NCBI GenBank assembly: GCA_035505375.1 | Contig: DATJQV010000041.1 | Coordinates: 1-58,155 of the forward strand | Origin: a bacterium | Lineage (GTDB): Bacteria > Hydrothermota > Tepidihabitantia > Tepidihabitantales > Tepidihabitantaceae | Reading direction: 5' to 3' | DNA: 58,155 nt | Shown: positions 50,036 through 58,155 of the stretch, one piece after another | Layout: each line of letters opens with the position of its first letter | Numbering within the stretch: position 1 is the stretch's first letter | Notes under the pieces: model-generated | Seen by the model: the letters and a program-made list of their open reading frames with translations, nothing else | Databases searched by the model: none | What the model was told of the DNA's origin: nothing | Program-made: the position numbers and the translations under genes

Positions 50036-51133
50036 ATGGCCGCATTGCCCTCCGACACCCATCCCCGAGAAAGCTCCCAAGCAGAGAAAGTCACTCTCGA
50101 GCTTGAGGACGGCTCGAAGTTCCCAGGCGCCGGCTTCGGCTTTCATGGGCCCGCATCGGGCGAAGTTGTGTTCAACACCTCGATGGTCGGGTATGTTGAG
50201 AGCCTTACCGACCCTTCCTATCGCGGTCAGATACTGGTCCTGACCTATCCCCTCATCGGCAACTACGGGGTGCCTGCCGCCGACAAGGACTGCTTCGAAT
50301 CATCGCGCATCCAGGCCTCCGGCCTCATCGTTTCCAGCGCTCACTCGGACCAGAGCCACGCCACTGCCGGACGCTCTTTGCACCAATGGCTGGTCGAAGA
50401 GAACGTGCCCGGGGTCGAAGGCATCGATACCCGCAAGCTGACGATTCTGCTCCGCGAGCGCGGTACCATGCTTGGCCGAGTCCTTCCTTCTGACTACTCC
50501 GGTGAACCGGTGGCGCTGTACGACCCCAACAGCACCAACATCGTGCCCGAGGTCTGCGTGCACCAGCCCGAGCGTTTTGGCTCAGGCCGGAAGCGAGTCA
50601 TTCTCGTCGACTGTGGCGTCAAGCTCTCCATCCGCCGTGAGCTGCTCAAGCGCGGCGTAGAGGTTCTGCAGGTGCCGGCCGACTATGACTACACGGGTGA
50701 GCGGTTCGACGGCATCCTCGTTTCCAACGGCCCGGGCAATCCTGAGCGTTGCAGCGCGACCGTGGCAGTGCTTCACCGGGCGCTGGCCCTGAACCGGCCG
50801 ATCTTCGGCATCTGCCTCGGATGCCAGCTCATCGCGCTCGCTGCCGGGGCGCGTACCTACAAACTCCGCTACGGCCACCGCGGACAGAACCAGCCGTGCC
50901 GGGAGAAGGGAACGGACCACTGCCGGCTGACCAGCCAGAATCACGGTTACGCCGTTGACGCCGCTACCCTGCCGCGCGACTGGCAGGTCTGGTTCGAGAA
51001 CGCGAACGACGGCTCGGTCGAGGGAATCCGGCACACGCGCCGCCCCGTCTCCGCGGTCCAGTTCCACCCCGAGGGCAAGCCCGGCCCGCTCGATAGCGTT
51101 GACCTGTTCGACCGCTTCGTGGAAACGCTTTGA
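50036..51133 (+). CDS. carA: Carbamoyl-phosphate synthase small chain
   Basis: 365 residues. The N-terminal half has the CarA signature FNTSMVGYVESLTDPSYRGQ and GNYGVP. The glutaminase half has the nucleophile in FGICLGCQLIALA and the His-Glu pair in VQFHPEG. It splits glutamine and channels ammonia to CarB for pyrimidine and arginine synthesis. carB follows after 112 bases that are mostly a repeat element. Confidence 0.95.
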   Translation: MAALPSDTHPRESSQAEKVTLELEDGSKFPGAGFGFHGPASGEVVFNTSMVGYVESLTDPSYRGQILVLTYPLIGNYGVPAADKDCFESSRIQASGLIVSSAHSDQSHATAGRSLHQWLVEENVPGVEGIDTRKLTILLRERGTMLGRVLPSDYSGEPVALYDPNSTNIVPEVCVHQPERFGSGRKRVILVDCGVKLSIRRELLKRGVEVLQVPADYDYTGERFDGILVSNGPGNPERCSATVAVLHRALALNRPIFGICLGCQLIALAAGARTYKLRYGHRGQNQPCREKGTDHCRLTSQNHGYAVDAATLPRDWQVWFENANDGSVEGIRHTRRPVSAVQFHPEGKPGPLDSVDLFDRFVETL

Positions 51134-51149
51134 TGAGAAACCGGACAGT

Positions 51150-51240
51150 CCCGAGTTTAGAGTGCAGAGCCCAGAGTCCAGAATGCCCGGGAATTCTGAA
51201 TTCTCGTTTCTGGATTCTGAATTCTGAATTATCCGGCCCC
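51150..51240. repeat. Repeat element between carA and carB
   Basis: Contains agagcccagagtccagaatg, ggaattctgaattctcgttt and ctgaattatccggcccc, the same words as the 184-bp repeats at 13704-14230. It fills almost the whole gap between carA and carB, so it was probably inserted into the operon. Confidence 0.65.
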
Positions 51241-51245
51241 TCCTC

Positions 51246-54200
51246 GTGAACAAGCCTTCCAGCGTCATCGTCCTCGGCTCGGGCGCGTTGCGCATCGGGC
51301 AGGCCGGCGAGTTCGACTACTCCGGCAGTCAGGCCATCAAGGCCCTGAAAGAAGAAGGAATTCGGACGATTCTGGTGAACCCGAACGTCGCCACGATTCA
51401 GACCACTCCCGGGCTCGCCGACGAAATCTACCTGCTTCCGGTCGAACCGGACTTCGTTGAGAAAGTCATCGCCGCCGAGAAGCCGGACGGAATCCTCCTG
51501 AACGTCGGCGGCCAATCGGCGCTCAACACCGGCGTGGAGCTCTGGAAGTCCGGCGCGCTCACGCGCTCGGGCGTAGCCGTGCTCGGCACTCCGGTCGGGA
51601 CCATCATCGAATCCGAGGACCGGGCGCTGTTCGCCGCGAAGATGCGTTCGATCGGCGTCTCGGTTCCCGGCAGCGACACCGCCGATTCGGTCGAGCGCGC
51701 GCTGGCAATCGCAGAGAAGCTCGGCTATCCGGTGATGGTGCGGGCCGGGTTCAGCCTGGGCGGACTATCCTCCGGCCGTGCCGGCACACCGGAAGAGCTG
51801 CGGCACCGGGTGGCCGAAGCGCTCTCTCATGCGCCGCACGTTTTGGTTGAGGAGTACCTCGCCGGCTGGAAAGAGGTCGAGTACGAGGTCGTGCGCGACC
51901 GGTTCGGCAACTCGGTCACGGTCTGCAACATGGAGAACATGGACCCGATGGGCATCCACACCGGCGAGAGCATCGTGGTCGCGCCCTCCCAAACCCTGAC
52001 CAATGATGAGTACCACTATCTGCGCACCGTCTCACTCAAGATCGTTGCCGCGCTGGGGGTCGTCGGTGAGTGCAACGTCCAGTTCGCCCTTCACCCGTCC
52101 AACGGCGAATACCGGGTGATAGAAATCAACGCCCGACTCTCGCGTTCGAGCGCGCTCGCCTCCAAGGCAACCGGCTACCCGCTCGCGTGGGTCGCGACCA
52201 AGCTCGCGCTGGGGTACGCGCTTGCCGACCTCAAGAATTCTGTGACCGGAGTGACGGGTTGCTTCTTCGAGCCCGCGCTCGACTACGTCACGGTCAAGAT
52301 TCCCCGCTGGGACCTCCGCAAGTTCCGGGCCGCTTCGCGCCGCATCGGCACCGAGATGAAGAGCGTGGGCGAGACAATGGCCATCGCCGCGACCTTTGAG
52401 GAGGCGCTGCAGAAGGGCGTGCGCTCGCTCGGCCTCGGCTACGACGGCGTGACCGACCCGAAGGCTCGCACCGACGACCCGCTCGACGAAATCGCGAACC
52501 CGACCGACCGCCGGCTGTTCGCCATCGTCCATGCGCTCGCGAACGGGACCTCGGCCGAGAAGATATGCGAATCGAGCCGCATCGACCCGTGGTTCATCGC
52601 CCGGCTGGAGGCAATCGTGCGTGCGGAACAGGAGCTTTCCGGCCGGAAGCTCGGCGACCTGAATGCTGAAGACCTGTTGCGCCTGAAACGCCTCGGCTTC
52701 TCGGACAAGACCATCGGCCGTGGAACCGGAGAGAACGAGCTTGCGGTGCGTGAACGGCGCATCGCGCTCAGCGTCCTGCCGCGGCCTCGCCGCATCGACA
52801 CGCTCGCCGGCGAATTCCCGGCCGCAACCAACTATCTTTACACTACCTACGGCGGCGATAGCCCGGAAATCAAGCCCGAAGACCGGGGCCGACCCGTCAT
52901 GGTACTCGGCAGCGGGCCTTACTGCATCGGCTCGTCGGTCGAGTTCGACTGGTGTTCGGTCGGCATGTGCACGACCGCATCGAAGCTCGGCCATCGCACC
53001 GTGATGGTCAACTGCAACCCGGAAACCGTGTCCACCGACTACGACTCGAACGACCGGCTCTACTTCGAGGAACTGACGCTTGAGCGCGTGCTGGACATCG
53101 TCGATTTCGAGCGACCGATGGGAATCGTGGTCTCGGTCGGCGGGCAGATACCCAACACGCTCGCACTCAGCCTGCACCGCCGCGGCGTTCGTATCCTCGG
53201 CACCGACCCGGACTCGATTGACCGGGCCGAGAATCGCCACCGCTTCGCGACCCTGCTCGACGAACTCGGTATTGCCCAGCCGCCCTGGCAGGAACTCAAG
53301 AGCATCGAAGAGGCGCGCGCCTTTGCCGCCAAGACCGGTTATCCGGTGCTGGTCCGGCCCTCGTACGTCCTTTCCGGCTCGGCCATGAACATCGCCAAGA
53401 CCGAACGCTCGCTCGACCAGTACCTGAGTCAGGCCGCCCAGGTCTCACCTGAGAACCCGGTGGTCATCTCGAAATTCCTGGAGGGTGCGAAGGAAATTGA
53501 GATCGACGGCGTGGCTCAGGACGGCGAGATGGTCATCTATTGTATCTCCGAACACGTCGAGCTGTCCGGAGTCCACTCGGGCGACGCCACCGTCGTGATT
53601 CCGCCCCAGACCACCTATCTTGAGACCGTGCGCCGCGCCAAGAGCATCACCAAGGCCATTGCGCGGGCGCTCGGCATCAACGGCCCGTTCAACGTCCAGT
53701 TCCTCGCCAGGCAGAACGAGATCTCGGTCATCGAGTGCAACCTGCGCGCGTCCCGCTCGTTCCCGTTTGTCTCCAAGTCAACCGGCTACGACTTCATCGA
53801 GATCGCGGCCCGGGCGATGCTCGGCGAGAACGTACGCGGCCGGTACCACACGCTCGACCTCGACTACGTTGCCGTCAAGGTACCGCAGTTCTCCTTCTCC
53901 CGGCTGAAGGGAGCGGACCCGGTGCTCTACGTCGAGATGACCTCGACCGGCGAGTCGGCCTGCCTTGGCGACTCGCTCGAAGAGGCCTGGCTCAAGGCGG
54001 CAATCGCCAACGGCCTCCGCCTGCCCAAGAAGTCCCTGCTCGTTTCCATCGGTGGCGACGATGCCAAACACAAGCTGCTCGAACCGCTGCGACAACTAGC
54101 ACGGGCCGGGTTCGACATCCACGCCACATCCGGCACCAACCAGTTCCTCGAAGCCCAAGGGGTCAGGTCACAGCTTGTGCGCAAGGTATCGGACCAGAGG

Positions 54201-54479
54201 CCCGGAACCCAGGATGTGGTGGAACTGATCGCCGACCGGAAGGTCGAGTGTGTAATCAACATCCCCAAGCGCACAGCCGACGAAACCGTACTGACCGACG
54301 GCTACCGCATCCGGCGGGCCGCTGCCGACTTCGGGATTCCCCTCATCAACGACGCCGAACTGGCGCGGCTGTTCGTCCGCGCCCTGCTGCGCCACCCGCG
54401 CCAGGGCCTCGACGCCAAACCGCTCTCGGCCTACGCCATGCGGTCGCGCCCGTCTGCCAGCGCCGCGCCCCGCGCCTGA
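51246..54479 (+). CDS. carB: Carbamoyl-phosphate synthase large chain
   Basis: 1077 residues, full length, GTG start. The two halves each have an ATP-grasp unit (first: VLGSGALRIGQAGEFDYSG and MVRAGFSLGGLSSG; second: VLGSGPYCIGSSVEFDWCSV and LVRPSYVLSGSAMNIA), with an oligomerisation domain between (DPLDEIANPTDRRLFAIVHA). The C-terminal MGS-like regulatory domain is present (LLVSIGGDDAKHKLLEPL, FDIHATSGTNQFLEAQG). Unlike several neighbours it carries no repeat insert. Confidence 0.96.
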   Translation: MNKPSSVIVLGSGALRIGQAGEFDYSGSQAIKALKEEGIRTILVNPNVATIQTTPGLADEIYLLPVEPDFVEKVIAAEKPDGILLNVGGQSALNTGVELWKSGALTRSGVAVLGTPVGTIIESEDRALFAAKMRSIGVSVPGSDTADSVERALAIAEKLGYPVMVRAGFSLGGLSSGRAGTPEELRHRVAEALSHAPHVLVEEYLAGWKEVEYEVVRDRFGNSVTVCNMENMDPMGIHTGESIVVAPSQTLTNDEYHYLRTVSLKIVAALGVVGECNVQFALHPSNGEYRVIEINARLSRSSALASKATGYPLAWVATKLALGYALADLKNSVTGVTGCFFEPALDYVTVKIPRWDLRKFRAASRRIGTEMKSVGETMAIAATFEEALQKGVRSLGLGYDGVTDPKARTDDPLDEIANPTDRRLFAIVHALANGTSAEKICESSRIDPWFIARLEAIVRAEQELSGRKLGDLNAEDLLRLKRLGFSDKTIGRGTGENELAVRERRIALSVLPRPRRIDTLAGEFPAATNYLYTTYGGDSPEIKPEDRGRPVMVLGSGPYCIGSSVEFDWCSVGMCTTASKLGHRTVMVNCNPETVSTDYDSNDRLYFEELTLERVLDIVDFERPMGIVVSVGGQIPNTLALSLHRRGVRILGTDPDSIDRAENRHRFATLLDELGIAQPPWQELKSIEEARAFAAKTGYPVLVRPSYVLSGSAMNIAKTERSLDQYLSQAAQVSPENPVVISKFLEGAKEIEIDGVAQDGEMVIYCISEHVELSGVHSGDATVVIPPQTTYLETVRRAKSITKAIARALGINGPFNVQFLARQNEISVIECNLRASRSFPFVSKSTGYDFIEIAARAMLGENVRGRYHTLDLDYVAVKVPQFSFSRLKGADPVLYVEMTSTGESACLGDSLEEAWLKAAIANGLRLPKKSLLVSIGGDDAKHKLLEPLRQLARAGFDIHATSGTNQFLEAQGVRSQLVRKVSDQRPGTQDVVELIADRKVECVINIPKRTADETVLTDGYRIRRAAADFGIPLINDAELARLFVRALLRHPRQGLDAKPLSAYAMRSRPSASAAPRA

Positions 54480-54547
54480 GCCGGGCGACCGTTCCCGGAC
54501 TCCGCCCGCAGCCGCGAAAGACACAACGACACCGCCCGCTTCACAGC

Positions 54548-54584
54548 TTGACCATCACGGCAACATTTCTATAATTTTAGAAAT
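54548..54584 (+). promoter_or_regulatory. arsR promoter with ArsR operator
   Basis: TTGACC (54548-54553), 16-bp spacer, TATAAT (54570-54575). The palindrome ATTTCTA-N6-TAGAAAT (54565-54584) covers the -10 box and ends next to the ATG at 54585, so ArsR binding would block polymerase. No ribosome site fits, which predicts a leaderless message. Confidence 0.75.
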
Positions 54585-54959
54585 ATGGATGTAACCAGCA
54601 GGCAGTTGACGACGGCGCTGCTCGCGGCGCTGGGCAGCGAGTACCGAATGCGGATGGTAGAGCTGCTCGCCACTGGCGAACGCTGTGTGTGCGAGATAGC
54701 GCCCCACTTCCCTACCTCGTTCTCCGTTGTGTCGCACCACCTGTCGGTGCTGGAGCAGGCCGGCGTCATCACGTCCCGGCGCGACGGTCGCTGGATGCGC
54801 TACCGGCTCGTGGACGACTCCGTGCTGGAGCTGCTCGGGCTGGCGCGGCAGCTTGCCCGGCAGTGCAAGTCCGGCCGCCGGACGGCCCGCCGGCCCAAGG
54901 CCTCAGAACGCGACGTAAGCTCGGGCCGAATCCCAAGGAGAACCAATGCCAAAGAGTGA
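54585..54959 (+). CDS. arsR: ArsR-family repressor
   Basis: 124 residues. Winged helix with metalloid site ERCVCEIAPHF (Cys-Val-Cys in the recognition-helix region, the ArsR type) and the helix FSVVSHHLSVLEQAGVITSR, followed by the wing RRDGRWMRYRL. It should release DNA when As(III) binds. It overlaps arsM by 14 bases and is autoregulated through the operator at 54565-54584. Confidence 0.9.
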   Translation: MDVTSRQLTTALLAALGSEYRMRMVELLATGERCVCEIAPHFPTSFSVVSHHLSVLEQAGVITSRRDGRWMRYRLVDDSVLELLGLARQLARQCKSGRRTARRPKASERDVSSGRIPRRTNAKE

Positions 54960-55779
54960 AGAGGAAATCAGGAAGTCGGTTAGAGAAGGCTACGCCAAGG
55001 TTGCACGGACCAGCGGTTCGTGCTGCGGCTCGACCAAGGGCTGCTGCGGGACATCGGCGCCGGAAGCGGTCAGCCGCGCGGTCGGCTATTCCGACGCCGA
55101 ACTCGCCGCCCTGCCCGAGGGCGCGAATCTCGGACTCGGCTGCGGCAACCCGGTCGCGCTGGCGTCACTTCGGCCCGGCGAGACCGTGCTCGACCTCGGG
55201 TCGGGCGCGGGCATCGACTGCTTTCTTGCCGCCAGGAAGGTCGGTCCGACCGGCCAAGTTATCGGCGTGGACATGACCCCGGAGATGCTTGAGAAAGCGC
55301 GGCAGAACGCCGCCAAGGTCCAGGCCGCTAACGTCGAGTTCCGCCTCGGCGAAATCGAGCACCTGCCGGTCTCGGATAACTCGGTGGACGCAGTCGTCTC
55401 CAATTGCGTCATCAACCTCTCCCCGGACAAGCCCCAGGTCTTCCGCGATACGTACCGGGTTCTGAGGCCCGGCGGCCGCCTGATGGTTTCCGACCTTGCC
55501 CTGACCGCGGAACTGCCCTCCCCGGTTCGTGACTCGGTCGCGGCCTATGTCGGCTGCGTGGCCGGCGCTCTGCTCAAGACCGACTATCTCGCCGCGATTA
55601 CGGGGGCCGGGTTCACCGACGTTCGCGTCGTCTCCGAGGAACATTATCCGGTTGACCTGCTGACCGACGACCCGCAAGCCGGACAGTTGATGGTCGATTC
55701 AGGTCTCTCCCGCGAGGAACTGCTCGCCGCCGCCCAATCGGTTGTCAGCATCAAGGTCTTCGCCCGCAAGCCTGCCTGA
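54946..55779 (+). CDS. arsM: Arsenite methyltransferase
   Basis: 277 residues. N-terminal Cys-rich segment SGSCCGSTKGCCG, the Gly-rich LGLGCGNPVALASL, the SAM-binding VLDLGSGAGIDCFLAARKVG and the arsenic-site Cys in VVSNCVINLSPDKP and VGCVAGAL are typical of ArsM. It methylates As(III) with SAM, giving volatile or less toxic species. AAGGAG precedes the ATG inside arsR, so both are coupled. Confidence 0.93.
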   Translation: MPKSEEEIRKSVREGYAKVARTSGSCCGSTKGCCGTSAPEAVSRAVGYSDAELAALPEGANLGLGCGNPVALASLRPGETVLDLGSGAGIDCFLAARKVGPTGQVIGVDMTPEMLEKARQNAAKVQAANVEFRLGEIEHLPVSDNSVDAVVSNCVINLSPDKPQVFRDTYRVLRPGGRLMVSDLALTAELPSPVRDSVAAYVGCVAGALLKTDYLAAITGAGFTDVRVVSEEHYPVDLLTDDPQAGQLMVDSGLSREELLAAAQSVVSIKVFARKPA

Positions 55780-55857
55780 GCAATTGTAGAGCAACTGCAC
55801 CCGGCCTCCGGCCACCTGCCCGTCGCCGAGTGTGGTTCGCCCGGCAAGAAGGCGCAC

Positions 55858-56763
55858 GTGCAACCCGACAGCGAGTCGCCGGTGGCCGCGATGCTCAAAG
55901 CCCACCAGCTTGAAGGCCGGGTGGTGCTGGTCGAGTACGGCACGATTGGCTGCAAGTTGAGCGGCGTCGGTCTCGACTCGATGGCTGAGTGGCAGCACCG
56001 CAACGCCGTCCCGGGCCTTGCCTTCCTGCGGCTCGAGCCCACGCCGGACCAGCAGACCTTTGACGGCCACTACACGGCGAAGTCGCTCGGGTTCCCGGTC
56101 GTCCGTGACCCGGCGATGGCTGTCGCCAACGCCCTCGGCACTACCGTGTGTCCACGCTTTGTGTTGCTCGACAAGTTCGGACACGTGCGCTATCACGGCA
56201 GCCAGCCCTCGGAGAAGGACCTTGCCGATTGGACCGGCAGGCTCAACCCCGAGCAGGCGGACGCGGGCCCGGACGCGCCGCAGTTCGGCACGGTCGAGCT
56301 CGACGTCCCCGCGCTGCTGGCCGCGACCAGGCTGCCGGCTCTTGACGGGAAGGTGCTGTCGCTCCGCGACTACCGCGGCAAGAACGGGCTGCTGCTCCTG
56401 TTCGTGGACGCCCACTGCCCGCACTCGGCGGCTCTCGCCAAAGAGATTCCCGCCGTCGCCGAGGCGCTGAACAAGCACGGCGTACCAATCGTGGTCGTGA
56501 ACATCGGCGACCCGGAAGCCAAAGTTAGAAGCTCCTACCTCGCCGGAATCACCGGGGCGGCGATTGTCTTCGACCCCGGCAAGACCGCGCAGGACCGCTG
56601 GGACATCCAGTATGTACCGACCGCAGTGCTTGTGGACGCGGACGGCAACCTGACATACAACGGCTCACCGGTCTGGGACCGCGTAACCGAGAAAGTCGTG
56701 GCGGCGCTCAACCTCCCCGCAGACTCGTTGCAAGCCGGGGTCAAAGGCACGAGCGCCGGCTGA
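55858..56763 (+). CDS. Protein with two thioredoxin-like domains
   Basis: 301 residues from GTG 55858. Residues 1-130 form a first thioredoxin-like unit (VLVEYGTIGCKLSGVGLDSM, PRFVLLDKFGHVRYHG), residues 150-290 a redoxin unit (LSLRDYRGKNGLLLLFVDAH, with HCPHS in place of CXXC; VPTAVLVDADGNLTYNG). Single cysteines suggest peroxiredoxin-like or non-enzymatic roles. The frame stays open upstream to the arsM stop, so the true start may lie earlier, but no standard start codon is found there. It is probably co-transcribed with arsM. Confidence 0.7.
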   Translation: MQPDSESPVAAMLKAHQLEGRVVLVEYGTIGCKLSGVGLDSMAEWQHRNAVPGLAFLRLEPTPDQQTFDGHYTAKSLGFPVVRDPAMAVANALGTTVCPRFVLLDKFGHVRYHGSQPSEKDLADWTGRLNPEQADAGPDAPQFGTVELDVPALLAATRLPALDGKVLSLRDYRGKNGLLLLFVDAHCPHSAALAKEIPAVAEALNKHGVPIVVVNIGDPEAKVRSSYLAGITGAAIVFDPGKTAQDRWDIQYVPTAVLVDADGNLTYNGSPVWDRVTEKVVAALNLPADSLQAGVKGTSAG

Positions 56764-56956
56764 GGCAGGAACTAGGCCGCCGCCCGTGTGGCGGCAATTG
56801 CCTGGACCCCGGCGCTCCGGCTCCGAATCAGGCGACGACGAATAGGCCAAGACGGGCAGACCGAATCCGGAACCGTACCAAACCTGCCAAGCGACGACCT
56901 TCAATGTCGCCGCGGCCGACCATTCGGGTGTTTCACGCGCCCGCAAACGCGCCTCT

Positions 56957-57208
56957 GAAAGCTCACTTGAAAGCTCGCCGGAAAGCTCGTTTCAGAGTTC
57001 GCTGGAAAGTACCTCAGAATGCTTGCTCAAGAGCTCACTTCATAGCATCTTCCATTGCTCAACTCAAAGCTCGTCACATCGCTTCGCGCATCGCTCGCCT
57101 CAAAGCTCAGCGCATTGCTTCTCACATCGCTTGCTGCAAAGCTCAGTCGAAAGCTCGCGTCAAAGCTCTTCCGAAAGCTCGACTCAAAGCTCGGGTCATT
57201 GCAGGCTC
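56957..57208. repeat. Degenerate 12-bp tandem array 4 (21 units)
   Basis: Exactly 21 units of 12 bp, such as gaaagctcgccg, caaagctcgtca, cattgctcaact and catcgcttcgcg. Position 1 is G or C in 20 units and position 3 is A or T in 19. A/T and G/C exchanges dominate. All three plus-strand frames are open through it. The region 56764-56956 before it holds nothing recognisable. Confidence 0.85.
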
Positions 57209-57470
57209 CAATTCATCTCGCACTGCATCGGCAAGGGCTGCGGGGTAGGCGGCCTCCCGGCCATGGGGTGGACGGCAGAATTGTGGCCGAGAGCGGCCCG
57301 ACCACTACATATGGACAGGGCTAGGTTGCAGTGGAAGCCTGCGCTCGCCCTACTCGGCCGACCGGCGAATTATACAACTTTGTATACTGAACAGCCGGGC
57401 CGAGAAACAGCTCAAGTGACCAGATCGTAGACAGTTAACCAGCAAGCGACCGAACGTACCCCTGCGCGGG

Positions 57471-57794
57471 GCAGAGACTCTGCCCAACTCTTTGGCAGGC
57501 TCTCTGGCAAGCTCTCTACCAGACTCTCTCCCGAGCTCCTTGCCAGACTCTCCGGCAAGGACTCTCCCAAGCTCATTGCCCTGTTCTCTGCCCAAGTCTC
57601 TGCCCTGCTCTCCGGCAGAGTCCCTCCCAAGCTCATTGGCAGGTTCTCTCCCTCGCTCTTCGCCGGATTCTCTGGCAGACTCCCTCCCAAGCTCATCGGC
57701 AGATTCTCTGCCGGACTCATCGGCAGGTTCTCTGGCAGAGTCTCTCCCAAGCTCACGGGCAGACTCTCTGCCCAAGCCTCTGCCCGACTCTTTC
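57471..57794. repeat. Degenerate 12-bp tandem array 5 (27 units)
   Basis: Twenty-seven 12-bp units, for example gcaggctctctg, ccaagctcattg, ccagactctctc and gcagagtctctc. Position 1 is G or C and position 2 is C in every unit. Frames on both strands are open; the minus-strand one reads Gly-Arg-Glu-Ser-type tetrapeptides. The array ends about 80 bases before the transposase stop. Confidence 0.85.
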
Positions 57795-57875
57795 ATCCAT
57801 TCCCTGCCATACTTCGGGGTCCACTTGTCTTCTTTTCGATTCGCGGTATCCGGTCCGCGTCTTTGCTTCCGCACT

Positions 57876-58155
57876 CTAGTGTAGTGCGTCACACGCTTCT
57901 TTGCATTTGGCTATCTTGCGCATGATGCTTTCGACGGTGGCGATCCAGACGAATATGTGCGGGTTCTGGTTGCTGGTGGCGATGTAGTCCGCGATCGCCT
58001 TCTTCAGAACAGGCACATTGTCGAAGCTGCCTCGCCGCAGCCGCTTCACCGTCAACTCCCGGAACCAACGCTCGACCAGGTTGAGCCATGACGAAGACGT
58101 CGGCGTGAAGTGCAGGTGGAAACGCGGATGCCGCCCCAACCAGCTTCTGACCCGC
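57876..58155 (-). CDS. IS630-type transposase, C-terminal part (cut by window edge)
   Basis: At least 92 residues, entering from the right edge on the minus strand. FTPTSSSWLNLVERWFRELT is the conserved C-terminal part of IS630 transposases, where the second-Asp to Glu segment (LNLVERWF, with the Glu of the DDE triad) is found. It shares its last 141 bases with the left-edge fragment in inverse orientation. Confidence 0.8.
   Translation of the reverse strand, partial: RVRSWLGRHPRFHLHFTPTSSSWLNLVERWFRELTVKRLRRGSFDNVPVLKKAIADYIATSNQNPHIFVWIATVESIMRKIAKCKEACDALH

Noticed and set aside
52032-53240. Antisense reading frame of 402 codons opposite carB
   Set aside because: Same shadow effect; carB is certain and full length.
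57350-57892. Gly-Arg-Glu-Ser tetrapeptide protein on the minus strand
   Set aside because: Open frames exist on both strands through array 5, the start overlaps the transposase end, and the periodicity is explained by the DNA repeat.

Overview
The window reads as one contig from an uncultivated, high-GC, anaerobic, Gram-negative-type bacterium. It has lipoproteins with lipoboxes, an outer-membrane barrel ending in Phe, sigma-54 and ECF regulation, a flavin/Fe-S electron-transfer cluster without any catalytic hydrogenase, and an arsenic methylation locus. The dispersed palindromic elements remind me of candidate-phylum genomes such as WOR-3, but nothing here fixes the phylum. Both ends stop inside the same IS630-type transposase in opposite orientation, so the contig probably breaks at a repeated insertion sequence.

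Layout. 1-1270: transposase tail, two degenerate 12-bp arrays and palindromic elements. 1275-9861: a DUF4139 protein, mnmA with two in-frame inserts, an ECF sigma/anti-sigma pair, a nitroreductase with a small membrane protein, a TM1266-like regulator, a beta-propeller lipoprotein and a cupin. 10017-14982: a metallophosphoesterase fused to a CuA domain, a coupled PurM-like/ThiN/ArsR-tail operon, 184-bp tandem repeats and a methyltransferase. 15010-23653: an eight-kb minus-strand island lying between remnants of a type III restriction-modification locus (Mod N-terminus, Res C-terminus). It encodes an SF1 helicase, a DarT-like ADP-ribosyltransferase, an ADP-ribosylglycohydrolase fused to a VOC domain, a cupin, a membrane-anchored alpha/alpha-toroid protein, a radical SAM enzyme and GTP cyclohydrolase II. 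This is my main candidate for an undescribed conflict system. 24163-24808: the cleanest 12-bp array, with exactly 27 units, and a block of palindromic elements. 24809-31854: a nine-gene envelope operon (small membrane protein, barrel, FMN-binding-like protein, two FtsX-type permeases, two ATPases, OB-fold lipoprotein, YHS protein) with a candidate sigma-54 promoter. 31992-35234: a sigma-54 two-component system with a HepT/MntA toxin-antitoxin pair lodged beside a duplicated Fis-type tail. 35319-37499: a CDF transporter, a small membrane protein and a double-GNAT protein. 37664-48307: NuoE/F/G-like and NfnA/B-like subunits, two DRTGG-type proteins, an RsbW-like ATPase and a putative sensory [FeFe]-hydrogenase-like protein. 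48375-56763: DUF2284, HAD, carA, carB, arsR, arsM and a redoxin-like protein. 56957-58155: two more 12-bp arrays and the second transposase copy.

Two signals run through the whole window. First, five 12-bp-periodic arrays keep the strong/weak (G-C versus A-T) pattern of each unit while swapping G with C and A with T. This is not what simple decay or protein-level selection would give. Second, several families of palindromic elements sit not only between genes but in frame inside genes (mnmA, the NuoG-like subunit, both ATPases, the FMN-binding-like protein and the NtrC-type regulator), much as Rickettsia palindromic elements do.
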